A stretch of DNA of 64,000 bases from CAYMZZ01 sp046297935 (GCA_046297935.1 JBKBHA010000010.1:62001-126000); one strand, 5' to 3'; shown: positions 52,307 to 61,047, numbered from the stretch's first letter. Notes: generated from the letters alone by a model not told the origin. Numbers and translations are program-made.

Positions 52307-53269
52307 ATGAGAACCTTTCTACGTACAGCACTAGCCTGTGCAGTGTTGGGTGCCTGTCAACTAAGCCCCCAGGAAAGCGCAGCACAATCCCTGTCAGCCG
52401 GCAACGGCCAGTATGAAGTAAGCCTTGGAATGGGCCCCATGTTTTTCCTGGGCGATCTTGGCGGATCAGCCGGTATCGGCCAGCCTTTTATCAAGGATCT
52501 TGACTTTCCAATGACCCGTTTCGGAATCAGCATCTACGGAAGCTACTACCCATCTGAGTGGCTCGGATTACGTTTGGCCCTGAACCATGGAACCATCTCC
52601 GGCGACGATGCAGAAGCTCCCAACAAAGGTGGTGCAGAAGTGGACCGCTTGTTGCGCAACCTGAGTTTTAAATCGGCCGTTACGGAGGTATACGCTGCAG
52701 CTGAAATTTACCCATCAGTATTTTTTGAGAAATACGATGGCTTGCAAGGTAAGTTCCGTCCTTACGGTGTAATAGGTATTGGAGCATTCCGCTTTAATCC
52801 AAAAGCACAGGACGTGAATGGCGAATGGGTAGCACTAAAGCCTCTTCGTCTCGAAGGTCAGGGCATGGCCGAGTACCCGGACCGTAAAGAATACAAACTG
52901 ATCCAGGCCGAAATTCCTATGGGCTTTGGTTTCAAATACTATTTGAAAGAAAATATGTACGTGGGATTGGAAGTCCTGCACCGCCAGACATTTACTGATT
53001 ATATCGACGATGTTAGTACCAACTATATCGATCCGGTACACTTCAACACTTATCTGTCGGCTGCTGATGCTGCACGTGCGCGCCGTTTATACTATCGTGG
53101 TAACTACGGAAGCGCAGTGAGCAACCCCGGTAACATACTTACTTTTCAACGCGGCGACCCCACCGAAAACGATGCGTTCTTTTCCACCTTTGTGCGCTTT
53201 GGATGGAGAATGAACAGCACCGCTGACCGTGCAAGCCGTCGTCAAATGAGGTGTCCCGTTTTCTATTGA
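52307..53269 (+). CDS. Outer-membrane beta-barrel protein
   Basis: The 320-residue product has an N-terminal signal (MRTFLRTALACAVLGACQLS), which contains a GAC that might act as a lipobox. The rest alternates in beta-barrel fashion: YEVSLGMGPMFFLGDLGG, FGISIYGSYYPSEWLGLRLAL, FRPYGVIGIGAFRFNP and KYYLKENMYVGLEVLHRQTFTDYI. It resembles the porin-family barrels annotated in Bacteroidota, often linked to T9SS or gliding loci, but I cannot assign a substrate. The next gene follows in 37 bases and may be co-transcribed. Confidence 0.82.
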   Translation: MRTFLRTALACAVLGACQLSPQESAAQSLSAGNGQYEVSLGMGPMFFLGDLGGSAGIGQPFIKDLDFPMTRFGISIYGSYYPSEWLGLRLALNHGTISGDDAEAPNKGGAEVDRLLRNLSFKSAVTEVYAAAEIYPSVFFEKYDGLQGKFRPYGVIGIGAFRFNPKAQDVNGEWVALKPLRLEGQGMAEYPDRKEYKLIQAEIPMGFGFKYYLKENMYVGLEVLHRQTFTDYIDDVSTNYIDPVHFNTYLSAADAARARRLYYRGNYGSAVSNPGNILTFQRGDPTENDAFFSTFVRFGWRMNSTADRASRRQMRCPVFY

Positions 53270-53306
53270 GAAATCTCCACCCCATCTGATCCAACCACCG
53301 AACCTT

Positions 53307-53714
53307 ATGAAACTAGATCTGAAAAAACCATTGATTGCGGGAGTGTGCTTCAGCCTGCTGTCGGTTAGTCCGGCAACAACGCTGATCGCCAGTTCAGGCG
53401 GCACCCGCTTCAACAATGAAATGCCCGGGTCGAAAAAAACCGGAGAAAAGAGCCGGACCAGAAACTCGCGAAAAAATCACGCCATTAAGATCTATCCCGA
53501 CGTTGTAAAACGTGTGATGCATGTAGTGGCAAAAGAAAACAACAGCAGAGAAATCGATTTTTTCGTATTCGACCTGCAGGGCACCCTGATCCAACATTAT
53601 AAGATGGAAGCAGGTGACCACGAAAAGCTGGTAAACCTGAAGCGCGGCCGCTACGTATACCATGTATTCGCCGGCGACGAAGAAACCGCCTCCGGCCAGT
53701 TCAACATTCGCTAA
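53307..53714 (+). CDS. Small secreted protein resembling a free-standing T9SS sorting domain
   Basis: The 135-residue product has a likely signal peptide (MKLDLKKPLIAGVCFSLLSVSPATTLIAS), a basic linker and a C-terminal half of about 75 residues with the layout of a T9SS type A sorting domain: IKIYPDVVKRVMHVV, then IDFFVFDLQGTLIQHYKMEAG, LKRGRYVYHVFAGDEETASGQFNIR. The cargo part of a normal T9SS substrate is absent. It follows a predicted outer-membrane barrel gene. I do not recognise a named family. It could be a secreted minimal cargo or a structural protein with the same fold. Confidence 0.7.
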   Translation: MKLDLKKPLIAGVCFSLLSVSPATTLIASSGGTRFNNEMPGSKKTGEKSRTRNSRKNHAIKIYPDVVKRVMHVVAKENNSREIDFFVFDLQGTLIQHYKMEAGDHEKLVNLKRGRYVYHVFAGDEETASGQFNIR

Positions 53715-53744
53715 AAACTGTTCTTTACATAGTTTAAACTCGTT

Positions 53745-53875
53745 CCGGTAAGTTGCAGAGAGCTTATTAGAATCTGATACCCTGGTTGATCAAACCTGAT
53801 CCGTTCTCTATTGGTACTCTCATTTGTAATCGTTCTATTAAACACTATCTGCGCTAACTTACCGGACATTTTTTT
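53745..53875 (+). ncRNA. Candidate structured RNA with long-range closing stem
   Basis: CCGGTAAGTT (53745-53754) pairs perfectly with AACTTACCGG (53856-53865), and GCAGA next to the left arm pairs with TCTGC next to the right arm. Within the 101-base loop a hairpin GGTT-GATCA-AACC is visible. Three bases after the right arm comes a run of seven T, as at an intrinsic terminator. The segment CTGATACCC...AACCTGATCCG recalls parts of the TPP riboswitch, but the rest of that motif is missing and no thiamine gene follows. It could be a small RNA or an elaborate terminator. Confidence 0.45.
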
Positions 53876-53908
53876 GAGCTCTTACCTTTACTCATAACTA
53901 AGAAAATC

Positions 53909-53940
53909 AGGCAGGACCCTTCGGGGCTCCTGCCTTTTTC
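53909..53940. terminator. Intrinsic terminator
   Basis: AGGCAGGA (53909-53916) pairs with TCCTGCCT (53928-53935), with CC/GG pairing and a TTCG loop inside, followed by five T. It lies 34 bases after the candidate RNA. The remaining bases to 54121 contain no gene that I can see. Confidence 0.88.
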
Positions 53941-54121
53941 TTTTTGTAAGTTTTTGAAAATCAGTAGTTGCCAGACTAACCCATTTGTCCTGAGCAACTG
54001 CACCTAAAAACCATACCAACATTTCGTTGGCACAGAAAGCCAATAAACCGGCAAATGCCTTACATTAGAAGAACTACAGAGCAGAATAACCAGCTACATT
54101 TCACCAAAACCAACCATCAAC

Positions 54122-54736
54122 ATGAATCTGATTGAACGCGTCAAAAACATCCTGTTAAAGCCAAAACAGGAATGGCAAACCATCAGCCAGGAACAACCCA
54201 ATGTTCAGGCCATTATTACCAGCTATGTATTGCCACTTGCATTGGTAGCAGCAGTAGCCACCTTCCTGGGCCTTGTACTGATAGGAACACCCGCCGGCAT
54301 TTTCCGTTACAAATCAACTGACCTCGGACTTTACTATGGTATTCGGGTATTAGTGGGTTCCATCGGCAGCGTTTTTCTCAGTGCTTTTGTAATCGACATT
54401 CTGGCGCCGAATTTTGGGTCGGAGAAAAACATGGACCGCTCGATCCAATTGGTAGCCTACTCATTCACACCAACCTTGCTCGGAGGCATTTTTTCAATAG
54501 TACCGTCACTGGCAGTGCTGGGCATGCTGGCGGGTATTTACGGACTCTATCTCCTTTATATCGGCCTTCCGCCACTTAAGAAGACCAAAGAAGATCAGCA
54601 CGGCACCTATTTCGTCGTTTCGCTACTGGTCATGGTAGTCGTTTATATGATTGTATTTTTCATTATCGGAAAAATATTGGCTGCCATTTTTGGTACTGCT
54701 ATGTTTGGAGTTGACTCCATTAATATCAGTCTTTGA
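54122..54736 (+). CDS. Yip1 family membrane protein
   Basis: The 204-residue product starts MNLIERVKNILLKPKQEWQTISQEQ, the usual amphipathic opening of bacterial Yip1-domain (DUF1282-like) proteins. About five membrane helices follow (IITSYVLPLALVAAVATFLG, GSIGSVFLSAFVIDIL, FTPTLLGGIFSIVPSLAVL and others). The function in bacteria is unknown. It precedes two paralogous proline-rich membrane proteins. Confidence 0.85.
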   Translation: MNLIERVKNILLKPKQEWQTISQEQPNVQAIITSYVLPLALVAAVATFLGLVLIGTPAGIFRYKSTDLGLYYGIRVLVGSIGSVFLSAFVIDILAPNFGSEKNMDRSIQLVAYSFTPTLLGGIFSIVPSLAVLGMLAGIYGLYLLYIGLPPLKKTKEDQHGTYFVVSLLVMVVVYMIVFFIIGKILAAIFGTAMFGVDSINISL

Positions 54737-54940
54737 TGCCAACTATTCGGAGTTTCGGGCCAGTCAGCCTCGTGTGCATCCGATCGGGCTTTCATTCTTT
54801 GCGATCGGCTGGCCGAAACGCCGGATATTAGTTCCACAGATAATCGGTCTACTTAAAACTATGTATTGAACAGTGCAGTTGAGTGAAATAATATTGCTCC
54901 GGATATTGAGCAATTACCTTCATCAACTAAACGCACTGTT

Positions 54941-55549
54941 ATGTCTTACCCACCAAATGTGCCGCCACCACCACCGGCGAACATGCCCTTGCATAAGACC
55001 AAACTTTATGCACTCATACTGGCCGCTATTGGCCTGATCGGAATGATTCTGCCCTGGGCCTCTATTAATATGGGCTTTGGCGGAAACCGGTCTACCGGCA
55101 ATGGATTTCAGGGCTGGGGAATTCTTTCTTTATTTGGTCTGATAGCGGTGGTTGTAGCCAACCTGGTAGGCGACAAACTCCGCGACTACGACACCAATAT
55201 GCGTTATCTCGCCATTGGCGGCTTCAGCGCATTGGCCCTCGGGGCACTGATTGCATTTATGCAACTAAACGGCAATACTCAACTGGGCATGTCTGTAAAG
55301 TCCGGTATCGGTATTTGGTTTGTGATTATTGCCGGAGTGCTCGGCGTATTATGGACCACCGGGGTTATCAAAATCAACAGCCAGCCCAAACCACCAACCT
55401 ATCATTATCCACCAGGACCACAACCACCCTATCCTCCGGGACCAAACCCGCCTTATCCTCCACAGCAGTACCCCCCTGTACCTCCTAACCCACAGTATCC
55501 TCAACAACAACCTCCACCACCTCCGCCCGGCTCAACACATCCTTACTAA
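54941..55549 (+). CDS. Membrane protein with proline-rich C-terminal tail
   Basis: The 202-residue product has a short Pro-rich start (MSYPPNVPPPPPANMP), four predicted membrane helices (ALILAAIGLIGMILPWASI, WGILSLFGLIAVVVANLVG, LAIGGFSALALGALIAFM, GIWFVIIAGVLGVLWTTGV) and a 55-residue tail of YPPGPxPPYPP repeats. It is a paralogue of the next gene product. Such PYPP tails are often cytoplasmic or surface-exposed flexible spacers; the function is not known. Confidence 0.78.
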   Translation: MSYPPNVPPPPPANMPLHKTKLYALILAAIGLIGMILPWASINMGFGGNRSTGNGFQGWGILSLFGLIAVVVANLVGDKLRDYDTNMRYLAIGGFSALALGALIAFMQLNGNTQLGMSVKSGIGIWFVIIAGVLGVLWTTGVIKINSQPKPPTYHYPPGPQPPYPPGPNPPYPPQQYPPVPPNPQYPQQQPPPPPPGSTHPY

Positions 55550-55615
55550 TTGTTGACCCGGCTCTGAAAATTGTAACGATCCCAACAGATTGGAATCACC
55601 AAAAAAACCATCATC

Positions 55616-56428
55616 ATGCAACAAAGTTTTCTTCACAAAGTAAAGCTGGTGGCGCTCATTGAAGCAGCCATTGCTTTAATTGGAATGTTTCTGGCCTGGA
55701 CGGTAGAATCCTATCCGGCTCAAATGGTCAATCAACAACAAGGCCAGTTTGGCCAATTCGATCAGGGACAGTTTGGCCAGGCGGCTAATCAAATGACCAG
55801 TTCCACACTCAACGGATTTAACAGCTGGGGCTGGCTTGCACTGATTGGCATTCTCGTAGTGGTAGTAGTCACCCTTGCCATGGGACACAGACAATACGAT
55901 TACGATCGCAATAGCCGAATGATCGTGATGGCTGGATTTATCCTGATAGCAGCCGCCGCATTGATTTACTTTTTCCGTTTGACCAGCGTGGCAAAAGACT
56001 ACGTACAATTGATGCAACAAAGGGGAATTCAATATAGTGCTACCAGCGGAATGGGACTCTGGTCAGTACTGGCAGCAGGTGTATTAGGAGCGTTGTGGGT
56101 TTCCGGCTTACTGGGCAAACTAAATACCCAGCCCGTACAAGGTGGTTATGCACAACAGTACCCGCCACAACAGTATCCCCCGCAGCAGTATCCACCACAA
56201 CAATATCCACCGCAACAATATCCACCCCAGCAGTATCCACCACAATACTCACAACAACAGCAACCCTACCCACCACAGCAGGGAAATTATCCACCGCAGC
56301 AACCTAACTATCCCGGTTATCCGCCACAACAACAGCAGCAACCCTATCCACCGCAGCCAACGCATGGGCAGGGGCATCCAGATACACCGCCTCCGCCTCC
56401 CCCACCTCCGTCGAACCCTTATGTTTGA
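55616..56428 (+). CDS. Membrane protein with QQYPP repeat tail
   Basis: The 270-residue product has the same four-helix plan as the preceding gene (LVALIEAAIALIGMFLAWTV, GWLALIGILVVVVVTLAMG, MIVMAGFILIAAAALIYF, GLWSVLAAGVLGALWVSGLL). The first loop is Gln/Gly-rich. The C-terminal 90 residues contain about seven QQYPP units encoded by a 15-base tandem repeat (56151-56245), then QQQP/YPPQ variations. The repeat number may change by slippage. The function is unknown. Confidence 0.78.
   Translation: MQQSFLHKVKLVALIEAAIALIGMFLAWTVESYPAQMVNQQQGQFGQFDQGQFGQAANQMTSSTLNGFNSWGWLALIGILVVVVVTLAMGHRQYDYDRNSRMIVMAGFILIAAAALIYFFRLTSVAKDYVQLMQQRGIQYSATSGMGLWSVLAAGVLGALWVSGLLGKLNTQPVQGGYAQQYPPQQYPPQQYPPQQYPPQQYPPQQYPPQYSQQQQPYPPQQGNYPPQQPNYPGYPPQQQQQPYPPQPTHGQGHPDTPPPPPPPPSNPYV
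56151..56248 (+). repeat. 15-bp tandem repeat in coding sequence (QQYPP)
   Basis: About six units of CARCARTAYCCNCC with one further base occur in frame within the gene at 55616-56428. Third codon positions vary among units, so the protein repeat is kept by selection or the array is old. Confidence 0.85.
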
Positions 56429-56450
56429 TGTTGGTTTTTGCTCATGTAGA

Positions 56451-56481
56451 AAGCCCGGCCTTTTTTGGCCGGGCGTTTTTA
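56451..56481. terminator. Intrinsic terminator between convergent genes
   Basis: GCCCGGCC (56453-56460) and GGCCGGGC (56467-56474) pair around six T, followed by GTTTTT. It closes the membrane-protein gene and may also serve uvrA. Confidence 0.93.
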
Positions 56482-56524
56482 TTCCGTGAAGGCTAAATGT
56501 GAACAGTGAAAATAATTCAGCGGC

Positions 56525-59458
56525 TTAACTCAGTTCCATCTTTAAAAAACGGCCGGTGTGGCTTTCTTCTACTTTTACCAGGTCTTCAGGTTCTCCCTCA
56601 AACAGTACCCTGCCGCCACCATCGCCACCTTCAGGGCCAATATCGATCACATGATCTGCCACTTTAATTACGTCCATGTTGTGTTCAATCACCAACACCG
56701 TGTTGCCACGATCGACCAGCTTATTTAGCACATCAAGCAAATGACGAATATCTTCAAAATGTAAGCCGGTAGTGGGCTCATCAAGGATATAAAAAGTTTT
56801 GCCTGTATCGCGCTTACCCAATTCAGTAGAAAGTTTAACCCGCTGTGCCTCTCCGCCGCTCAGCGTAACAGCCGATTGGCCGAGCGTGATATAACCGAGT
56901 CCCACTTCTTCCAGTACTTTAATCTTGCGATACAGGTAGGGAACAGACTGAAAAAATTCGCAGGCATCCTCCACCGTCATCTCCAGCACGTCAGCAATCG
57001 ATTTGCCTTTGTATCGAATCTCCAGCGTTTCCCGATTGTATCGCTTACCGTTGCATTTTTCACAATGAACATACACGTCCGGCAGAAAATTCATTTCAAT
57101 CACGCGCATTCCCCCGCCTTCGCAAACTTCGCATCGACCACTCTTCACGTTGAATGAAAACCTCCCTGCATTATATCCTCGAATTTTTGCCTCAGGAATA
57201 GAAGCAAACAGTGTTCGAATTTCGGTGAAGAAACCGCAGTAGGTGGCGGGATTGCTTCGGGGCGTTCGACCAATGGGCGACTGATCTATTTCGATTACCT
57301 TATCAATATGTTCGAGTCCCTTTATATTCTTATATGGCAAGGGGCTGACTCTTGAACCGTAAGCGTGTGTGGCCAGAATTGGATACAAAGTTTCATTGAT
57401 CAATGTTGATTTGCCACTACCGCTCACTCCCGTTACCACGATGAACTTGCCTAACGGAAACTTCACGTTTACATTTTGCAAATTGTTGCCGCTCGCACCC
57501 CTGAGTTCAAGCGTTTTACCTGTACCTTTTCTGCGCTCCTGGGGAACAGGAATCTGATGGCGCCCGTTGAGGTAACCGCTGGTAAGCGTATCGAGTTTCA
57601 ACAGATCCTCGGGCCTGCCCTGCGCCACTATTCTGCCACCATGGTAGCCTGCTCTCGGGCCAATATCAATCAAATGATCTGCTGCCAGCATGATGTCCTT
57701 GTCGTGTTCAACAACGAGCACACTGTTGCCGATATCCCTCAGGTTCTTGAGCGCTTCAATCAATCGGTGATTATCGCGCTGATGTAGTCCGATGGAAGGC
57801 TCATCCAGGATATATGTAATGCCTTGCAGTTGTGAACCTATCTGTGTGGCCAGCCGGATGCGTTGCGACTCACCGCCGCTGAGCGTGCGGGAAGCCCGAT
57901 TGAGCGTTAAATAGGTCAAACCAACGTCGAGCAAAAACTGCAGCCGCTCCCTTATCTCCTTCAACACATCTCTGGCAATGGTCTTTCGTTTGTTATCAAT
58001 GCGCAACTCAAGCCCGTCCATCCAGGCCGCCAGATTGTCGAGGTTCATCTCGCTAAGCTCCGCGATATTGCGGTTGTCGATCTTAAACCAAAGACTCTCC
58101 TGTTTAAGACGGGCACCTCCGCATTCGGAACAGGGTTGCAACTGCATGAAACCTTCGGCCCATTCCCTCAAACCTTCACTATAACCACTATTAAACCAGC
58201 GCTTCAGCATATTGACCACCCCTTCGAAAGGCGCCTCCGGATCAAACTTCAAATTTTCGAAGTCAATCTCCTGTTCTTCACCTGCCTCGTTACCATACAA
58301 AAGAATATTTAATGCTTTTGGGGGGATTGCGTCGATGGGCTTGGTCAGTGAAACTTTATTTTTTTTCGCAACTTCCTGAGCCTGGCGATAAACATAAGCT
58401 TCGCGCTCTTCACCGAGCGGCGCGATACCGCCTTCACTAATGCTGAGGCTTCGATCAGGAATAACCGCTTCCATATTGATATGGTAAGTGGTGCCAAGCC
58501 CACGGCATACCGGACAGGCTCCGTAGGGAGAATTGAACGAGAATGCGTTGGGCGATGGTTCTTCGTAGCTTATCCCTGTATCTTCACACATCAACAATTT
58601 ACTATACTGAACCAGCTCACCCGATTTCTGATCAAACAATGCAGCCTGAGATTTACCCTTCGACCTTTTTGGCGCTGCCGAAGCATCGGGTTCCGTAATA
58701 ACAAATAGCAAATCCTTTCCCAGTTTCAGGGTTTGCTGGACACTTTGGCTTAGCCGCGCACGCATGTCGTCGGTTACCTGAAGTCGATCCACCACCAGCT
58801 CAATGTCATGTATTTTATAGCGGTCCACTTGCATTTTCGGAACCAGCTCCTGCACTTCTCCATCTACACGTACCCGCAAAAATCCCTTCTTGCGCATATC
58901 TTCAAACAACTCGCGATAATGGCCTTTACGCCCACGAACTAACGGCGCTAACAAGCTGATCCGCCGACCCTCGAAACGCTGAAATATATTAGCAACAATT
59001 TCTTCCTCACTCCATTTCACCATTCTCTTTCCCGTGTTGTACGAAAATGCTTCGCCGATACGGGCATACAAGAGCCTGTAGAAATCGTAAATTTCGGTGA
59101 TGGTGCCTACCGTGGAGCGGGGATTTTTATTGGTGGTCTTTTGTTCAATACTGATCACTGGTGACAAACCAGTTATCTTATCAACATCTGGCCGTTCCAT
59201 GTCGCCAATAAACTGGCGGGCATAAGCGCCAAAAGTCTCCATATATCTACGCTGTCCCTCCGAATATATCGTATCAAAAGCAAGAGAAGATTTACCGCTT
59301 CCACTGATTCCGGTAATTACTACCAGTTGGTTCTTGGGTATGGTGATATCGATGTTCTTAAGGTTATGCACCCTCGCCCCAAACACCTCTATTTCATCGT
59401 GACCTGATAGTACGGGCGTTTCCATAGATTGCTTACCCGCGTTATTCTTACGACTCAT
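56525..59458 (-). CDS. uvrA: Excinuclease ABC subunit A
   Basis: UvrA recognises DNA damage with UvrB in nucleotide excision repair. The start at 59458 (MSRKNNAGKQSMETPVLSG) gives 977 residues; an ATG at 59503 adds 15 more. Both ABC modules are complete: Walker A GISGSGKSS near the start and GVSGSGKST in the second half, with signatures LSGGESQRI and LSGGEAQRV. Zinc-binding CxxC pairs are seen in CPVCRGLGTTYH, CSECGGARL, CEVCEGGGMRV and CEKCNGKRY. The long UvrA length is normal. A TATCTTTGC box lies upstream on the minus strand. Confidence 0.97.
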   Translation of the reverse strand: MSRKNNAGKQSMETPVLSGHDEIEVFGARVHNLKNIDITIPKNQLVVITGISGSGKSSLAFDTIYSEGQRRYMETFGAYARQFIGDMERPDVDKITGLSPVISIEQKTTNKNPRSTVGTITEIYDFYRLLYARIGEAFSYNTGKRMVKWSEEEIVANIFQRFEGRRISLLAPLVRGRKGHYRELFEDMRKKGFLRVRVDGEVQELVPKMQVDRYKIHDIELVVDRLQVTDDMRARLSQSVQQTLKLGKDLLFVITEPDASAAPKRSKGKSQAALFDQKSGELVQYSKLLMCEDTGISYEEPSPNAFSFNSPYGACPVCRGLGTTYHINMEAVIPDRSLSISEGGIAPLGEEREAYVYRQAQEVAKKNKVSLTKPIDAIPPKALNILLYGNEAGEEQEIDFENLKFDPEAPFEGVVNMLKRWFNSGYSEGLREWAEGFMQLQPCSECGGARLKQESLWFKIDNRNIAELSEMNLDNLAAWMDGLELRIDNKRKTIARDVLKEIRERLQFLLDVGLTYLTLNRASRTLSGGESQRIRLATQIGSQLQGITYILDEPSIGLHQRDNHRLIEALKNLRDIGNSVLVVEHDKDIMLAADHLIDIGPRAGYHGGRIVAQGRPEDLLKLDTLTSGYLNGRHQIPVPQERRKGTGKTLELRGASGNNLQNVNVKFPLGKFIVVTGVSGSGKSTLINETLYPILATHAYGSRVSPLPYKNIKGLEHIDKVIEIDQSPIGRTPRSNPATYCGFFTEIRTLFASIPEAKIRGYNAGRFSFNVKSGRCEVCEGGGMRVIEMNFLPDVYVHCEKCNGKRYNRETLEIRYKGKSIADVLEMTVEDACEFFQSVPYLYRKIKVLEEVGLGYITLGQSAVTLSGGEAQRVKLSTELGKRDTGKTFYILDEPTTGLHFEDIRHLLDVLNKLVDRGNTVLVIEHNMDVIKVADHVIDIGPEGGDGGGRVLFEGEPEDLVKVEESHTGRFLKMELS

Positions 59459-59524
59459 AATTGATTGTCTTCCTTTTTCTTTTTCCCAACTAAATGCTTC
59501 CAACAGTTCCGCGCTGGGTTCTAC

Positions 59525-59533
59525 GCAAAGATA
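59525..59533 (-). promoter_or_regulatory. Predicted -7 box of uvrA (TATCTTTGC)
   Basis: Read on the minus strand this is TATCTTTGC, about 66 bases upstream of the uvrA ATG at 59458. Confidence 0.55.
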
Positions 59534-59698
59534 GCTTCCGTATTTCTACTGTAACCGCCTCTAAGCAACAGTTATTATGCGCGATTTGATGTTGAAATGG
59601 GTGTTTTTTTCACTTTTTTCCACAAAAAGGGATTTTTGGCACAGAATTTAAAGGAGTAGGGCAAAACACCAGGTATCAACTCAAAAAAAGCGAATTTT

Positions 59699-60361
59699 AT
59701 GAAAAAGACCACATTACTTGCCGCTGCAGCTGCCCTTCTGCTTACGGCTACATCCTATGCCCAGACAGAACCCGTTCCGGCCCCGGCACCCGAAACACAG
59801 CCTGTAGCTGATACTACACCAGTTACTACCACCGGCGATAAGTACAACAACTGGACTACAGAAACCTATAAAATGCAGCCCATGCCGGAGGCACTGACAA
59901 CCGAAAAAATCTTTCCGGCCATTGGTAATTATGAACTGACGGCACCCGACGGCACTACTCGTACCGTAAGCGTGAAACTGGATCCCGCCAACAAAGGTGT
60001 GGTATGGATTGAAGGTCTGGAAGCGGTAGCAATAAAAGCTAACCTCCGCAAATCACCTGCAGTTTATAAAATACCTGCACAAAAACTTGGCGAAGAAAAA
60101 GATGCAAAGTCAGTTGCGGAAGGTGTGATGATCTACGACAAAGACGCCAACCTGTTGAGCATCTGCCTCGGTTGCGGATATAACGCCGCCGATCCCGCTC
60201 TGGCTTTCACACCAGATGCCACTGCGGAAACAGAAGTAGCCGATAGTAAGGCAACCGCAAAAAATAAGAAGAATAATTCCAAAGTTGCCAAGATTAAGCC
60301 TGTACATTATACCGGCGCTAAAATCATGGAAACAACTGCGGCTACAGTGCCGATGCAGTAA
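59699..60361 (+). CDS. Secreted protein of unknown function
   Basis: The 220-residue product has a signal peptide (MKKTTLLAAAAALLLTATSYAQ), a Pro/Glu/Thr-rich linker and a compact middle domain (about residues 80-170: AIGNYELTAPDGTTRTVSVKLDP, GVMIYDKDANLLSICLGCGYN). A Lys-rich tail follows. I do not recognise the family. The CLGCG segment has two Cys but no other metal motif. It is followed by a perfect inverted repeat that may terminate transcription. Confidence 0.75.
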   Translation: MKKTTLLAAAAALLLTATSYAQTEPVPAPAPETQPVADTTPVTTTGDKYNNWTTETYKMQPMPEALTTEKIFPAIGNYELTAPDGTTRTVSVKLDPANKGVVWIEGLEAVAIKANLRKSPAVYKIPAQKLGEEKDAKSVAEGVMIYDKDANLLSICLGCGYNAADPALAFTPDATAETEVADSKATAKNKKNNSKVAKIKPVHYTGAKIMETTAATVPMQ

Positions 60362-60362
60362 T

Positions 60363-60437
60363 AAATTCAAAAGTAAAAATTCAAAATTCGGACGCCAGCA
60401 ACAGGCCTCTGAATTTTGAATTTTTACTTTTGAATTT
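60363..60437. repeat. Family D perfect 27-bp inverted repeat
   Basis: The arms 60363-60389 and 60411-60437 are exact reverse complements built of A/T-rich AAATTCAAAAGTAAAAATTC-type sequence, around a 21-base loop rich in G and C. It lies directly after the secreted-protein gene and just before the promoter of the met operon. Confidence 0.93.
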
Positions 60438-60443
60438 GATCCC

Positions 60444-60452
60444 TATCTTTGC
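60444..60452 (+). promoter_or_regulatory. Predicted -7 box of the met operon (TATCTTTGC)
   Basis: TATCTTTGC lies 17 bases ahead of the riboswitch P1 stem. Transcription would begin a few bases after the box, so the whole aptamer is transcribed. Confidence 0.6.
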
Positions 60453-60469
60453 AACAGCTCTTTAGATAA

Positions 60470-60575
60470 CTTATCAAGAAAGGCGGAGGGTATGGCCCTT
60501 TGAAGCCTTGGCAACCTCTCCTGAGCGATCAGGAAAAGGTGCCAAATCCATCCTGGTAATACCGGGGCAGATAAG
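60470..60575 (+). ncRNA. SAM-I (S-box) riboswitch
   Basis: The P1 stem is CTTATC (60470-60475) with GATAAG (60570-60575). Conserved aptamer segments follow in order: AAGAAAGGCGGAGGG, GGCCCTTTGAAGCCT, TGGCAACC, and AAGGTGCCAAATCC. These match the SAM-I class. S-adenosylmethionine binding stabilises the aptamer and favours the terminator downstream. The genes behind it make methionine, as expected. Confidence 0.95.
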
Positions 60576-60614
60576 TCAGATCCTCGCTTCGAAACTGGTT
60601 TACCCAACATATTC

Positions 60615-60648
60615 AAAAGCTCATCTGATTTATCGGATGAGCTTTTTT
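60615..60648 (+). terminator. Intrinsic terminator of the SAM riboswitch
   Basis: AAAAGCTCATC (60615-60625) and GATGAGCTTTT (60636-60646) form a stem that extends inward with a G-T pair, followed by a T run. It lies about 40 bases after the aptamer and is the likely expression platform, switching the operon off when SAM is plentiful. Confidence 0.88.
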
Positions 60649-61047
60649 GTTGAAGGGCAGCAGCCCCTGAACACTAACGTTTGCTCGTTCGATTTACCCA
60701 CTCTTCTTGTCAGTTGTCAATTTTATTCTCACTAAAATCGGCTTACCGAACCGTAATGCCAGCAACGGTATTTCAAATGCAACGACAGCAAACTGTAATT
60801 TTTCGAATGGCCCTCTGGCGGCCTGTAATCAAAAGATCATTCAATGGCCTCAATGAAACGGCTAACTGGATCAATACCTCTTGCCAACCGGATCATTGCC
60901 GCCTTTACTTGCATCCCGACAGGGAAACATTTTAACAAAAATTGCAGCAGGCCCGATAATAAAAGTCTACTAACTTTATAGAGTAAACCAGTCGACGACC
61001 CCGTCCGACCTGCTGACAAATCATTTAAACCTTTAAACACTTCAGGT
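60649..61047 (+). other. Long leader between riboswitch terminator and metY
   Basis: About 400 bases separate the terminator from the metY ATG. Short open frames here have no recognisable motif. I see no second promoter box of the TATCTTTGC type and no repeat family member. Confidence 0.4.

Noticed and set aside
53745..53875. TPP riboswitch
   Set aside because: Only two short segments resemble the TPP aptamer; the P1/P2 side is missing and no thiamine gene follows. Kept only as an unassigned structured RNA.
56040..56294. Minus-strand frame of repeated Val/Ala/Asp-rich sequence
   Set aside because: It is the antisense reading of the QQYPP-coding tandem repeat.
60508..60735. A 75-codon plus-strand frame
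   Set aside because: It overlaps the SAM-I riboswitch and its terminator, which fully explain the sequence.
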